This document shows, one piece after another, positions 62,341 through 64,000 of a DNA stretch of 64,000 bases. The notes below the pieces were generated by a model, which had not been told where the DNA came from, ran no database searches, and saw only the letters and a list, made by a program, of their open reading frames with translations. The DNA lies in assembly GCA_049671305.1 (NCBI GenBank), contig JBATUR010000120.1, positions 11,051 to 75,050 on the forward strand, given 5' to 3'. This DNA comes from CADCTM01 sp049671305 (GTDB taxonomy: Bacteria; Cyanobacteriota; Cyanobacteriia; Cyanobacteriales; Coleofasciculaceae). The translations under genes and the position numbers were made by a program. The stretch's first letter is position 1. Every line of letters starts with the position of its first letter.

Positions 62341-63936
62341 TCACAAAGAAACTCGAATTGGTGTCCGATTAGAACGAACTTCAAATTCAACTGGCTTAAC
62401 TAAAGAGTTTCCAGTCATCTCTATAGGCACAGGCAAGTTTAAAATTTCCAGAATTGTTGGTGCAATATCTGCAAGACGCCCATCACTACGCAATGCCACA
62501 TCCGTACCATGTCCAGGAATTTTTAAGCCTTCTCCTTCTATCAGAATAAACGGCACAGGGTTAGTTGTGTGAGCCGTCCAAGGATTGCCGTTCTCATCAT
62601 ACATATACTCAGCATTACCGTGGTCAGCCGTAATTAACGCCGTACCACCTGCTTTATTAATGCTTTCAATCAAGCGTCCCACACAATGGTCTACCGTTTT
62701 CACAGCTTGCACGCAGGCTTCCATATTACCTGTATGTCCCACCATATCAGTGTTAGCGTAATTAATCACAATCAGCGAGTAAATGCGTTTCTCAATGGCA
62801 GAAATTACCACATCCGTCACCGCTTCTGCCGACATCGCTGGTGCTTTGTCGTAGGTTGCTACCATTGGACTTTGTACTAATTCCCGGTCTTCTCCATCAA
62901 ATGGTTCTTCTAAACCACCGTTGAAAAAGTAAGTAACATGAGCATATTTTTCCGTTTCAGCAGTGCGAAATTGCAGCAAACCATTTTTGGAAATTACTTC
63001 CCCCAAAATATTATTTAAATTCTGAGGTTCAAAAGCGACAAGTACTGACAATGTGGGATCATATTGAGTAAATGTCGCAAAGGATAGTTGAATTGGTTGC
63101 CGCTCAAAACCGTCAAACTCCGGGTCTACAAAAGCCTGGGTAAGTTGTCTTGCGCGGTCAGGACGGAAGTTAAAGAAAATAACTCCATCACCTGCTTCTA
63201 CTGCACCAGGAGCAACACGTATGGGTAAAACAAACTCATCGTTGAGGTCGTTTTCGTAAGAAGCTTTCAAAACTTCAAGGGCAGAACGACCATCACCAGA
63301 GCCATCTTGAGTCATTACATGATATGCTTTTTTGACCCGATCCCAACGGCGATCGCGATCCATTGCATAGTAACGACCACCAAGGGTGACAATGCGCCCT
63401 ACGCCTATTTTGTCAATATGATTTTGCAGCTTTTCAATTGCCTCAACGCCATTAGTGGGTCTGGTATCACGACCATCAGTAATAGCATGGACACAAACAT
63501 TAGGTAAGTCTTGAGATTTGGCGAAGTCCAATAATCCAAGTAGATGCTCAATATGGGAATGTACTCCACCATCAGAACACAAACCAACTAAGTGCAGCTT
63601 GCTGCCGCGACTTTTAACTTCTTGGAAGATTTGCAAAAGTGCAGGATTTTGTTGTAAACTGCCATCTTCTACCGCATCAGAAATACGCACCAGTTCTTGC
63701 GGCACAACGCGCCCAGAACCAATATTAAGGTGTCCCACTTCTGAATTGCCCATTTGACCATCTGGCAACCCTACATCCTTCCCAGAAGTCCGAATTAAGG
63801 TACTGGGGTAAACAGTGTAAAGGCTATCCATTATGGGCGTCTCTGCGGTGGCAAGGGCGTTTCCGTCAGTTGCCTCACGATAACCCCAACCATCTAAGAT
63901 GACTAGCACCACAGGAGAGATAGGTGCTTGTGTCAT
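62341..63936 (-). CDS. gpmI: 2,3-bisphosphoglycerate-independent phosphoglycerate mutase
   Basis: A 531-residue cytoplasmic enzyme interconverting 3- and 2-phosphoglycerate in lower glycolysis. Manganese-binding Asp15 (VILDGWGYRE), the phosphoserine Ser65 in GQMGNSEVGHLNIGSG, RDTRPTNG, and the C-terminal metal motif ITADHGNAE are intact. In cyanobacteria this step is a control point for carbon flux to pyruvate, inhibited by the PirC protein. It is the first gene of an apparent operon with secG. The ATG at 63936 is the only sensible start. Confidence 0.97.
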   Translation of the reverse strand: MTQAPISPVVLVILDGWGYREATDGNALATAETPIMDSLYTVYPSTLIRTSGKDVGLPDGQMGNSEVGHLNIGSGRVVPQELVRISDAVEDGSLQQNPALLQIFQEVKSRGSKLHLVGLCSDGGVHSHIEHLLGLLDFAKSQDLPNVCVHAITDGRDTRPTNGVEAIEKLQNHIDKIGVGRIVTLGGRYYAMDRDRRWDRVKKAYHVMTQDGSGDGRSALEVLKASYENDLNDEFVLPIRVAPGAVEAGDGVIFFNFRPDRARQLTQAFVDPEFDGFERQPIQLSFATFTQYDPTLSVLVAFEPQNLNNILGEVISKNGLLQFRTAETEKYAHVTYFFNGGLEEPFDGEDRELVQSPMVATYDKAPAMSAEAVTDVVISAIEKRIYSLIVINYANTDMVGHTGNMEACVQAVKTVDHCVGRLIESINKAGGTALITADHGNAEYMYDENGNPWTAHTTNPVPFILIEGEGLKIPGHGTDVALRSDGRLADIAPTILEILNLPVPIEMTGNSLVKPVEFEVRSNRTPIRVSL

Positions 63937-64000
63937 AGTTATTGACCTTCATCGTTAAATAACTTTCCTCGCAATGATAGCACTGCCTTTTGCATTCGTT

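Overview
The window is chromosomal DNA from a cyanobacterium. The evidence is the photosystem II assembly factor Psb28, the chlorophyll cyclase factor Ycf54, a Calvin-cycle type class II aldolase, an SLH-domain outer-membrane porin, XisI, kinase-WD40 fusions, and the frequent HIP1 palindrome GCGATCGC, which is typical of many beta-cyanobacteria. The DNA is AT-rich. There are no rRNA genes, CRISPR arrays, prophages or complete insertion sequences; one tRNA (Lys-UUU) is present.

Layout. 0-8.8 kb: Ser/Thr kinase-WD40, porin, a nicotinamidase-like hydrolase with a MuiA-like protein, a MetF-like reductase and trpS. 8.8-9.6 kb is non-coding or decayed. 9.6-19.8 kb is housekeeping: psb28, moaB, a C-terminal processing protease, a YdcF-like protein, fructose-bisphosphate aldolase, tRNA-Lys, an aldose-1-epimerase-like protein, an MBL-fold hydrolase, a 40-residue membrane peptide and 3-methyladenine DNA glycosylase. 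19.8-20.9 kb holds fragments of a dead NitT/TauT-type ABC transporter. 20.9-24.4 kb: mgtE, pyrB and an unusual fusion of an ArsR-type DNA-binding domain to a ClpC-type N-domain.

24.4-33 kb is a tightly overlapping minus-strand cassette: an RsbQ/KAI2-type alpha/beta hydrolase, then a 1092-residue membrane hybrid histidine kinase, a second hybrid kinase, a single-domain response regulator and a third hybrid kinase. This is the best candidate here for a little-described signalling system, because RsbQ is known as the partner of an RsbP-type PAS phosphatase and not of histidine kinases. 33-40.8 kb: moaE, a DnaJ-TPR membrane protein next to a second Ser/Thr kinase, a D-Ala-D-Ala dipeptidase-like lipoprotein, a TPP riboswitch with thiC, and a class IV aminotransferase.

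41-49 kb: small and membrane hypotheticals, a secreted pilin-like protein, purN, another hybrid kinase, an orphan ABC permease, a GIY-YIG protein and an SH3 lipoprotein. 49-53.8 kb is an exopolysaccharide operon (HlyD-like adaptor, cellulose-synthase-like GT2 with PilZ, periplasmic alpha/alpha-barrel lipoprotein). Its synthase gene is interrupted by one frameshift. 53.8-64 kb: DUF4352 lipoprotein, ABC exporter, GNAT, DUF167, GIY-YIG, xisI carrying an apparent 27-nt in-frame insertion, pdxJ, ycf54, a DUF2887 protein with 12-nt tandem repeats, and a gpmI-secG-matrixin minus-strand operon.

Functional identifications come from recognising motifs and family resemblance by eye. No database search was run, and domain boundaries are approximate.
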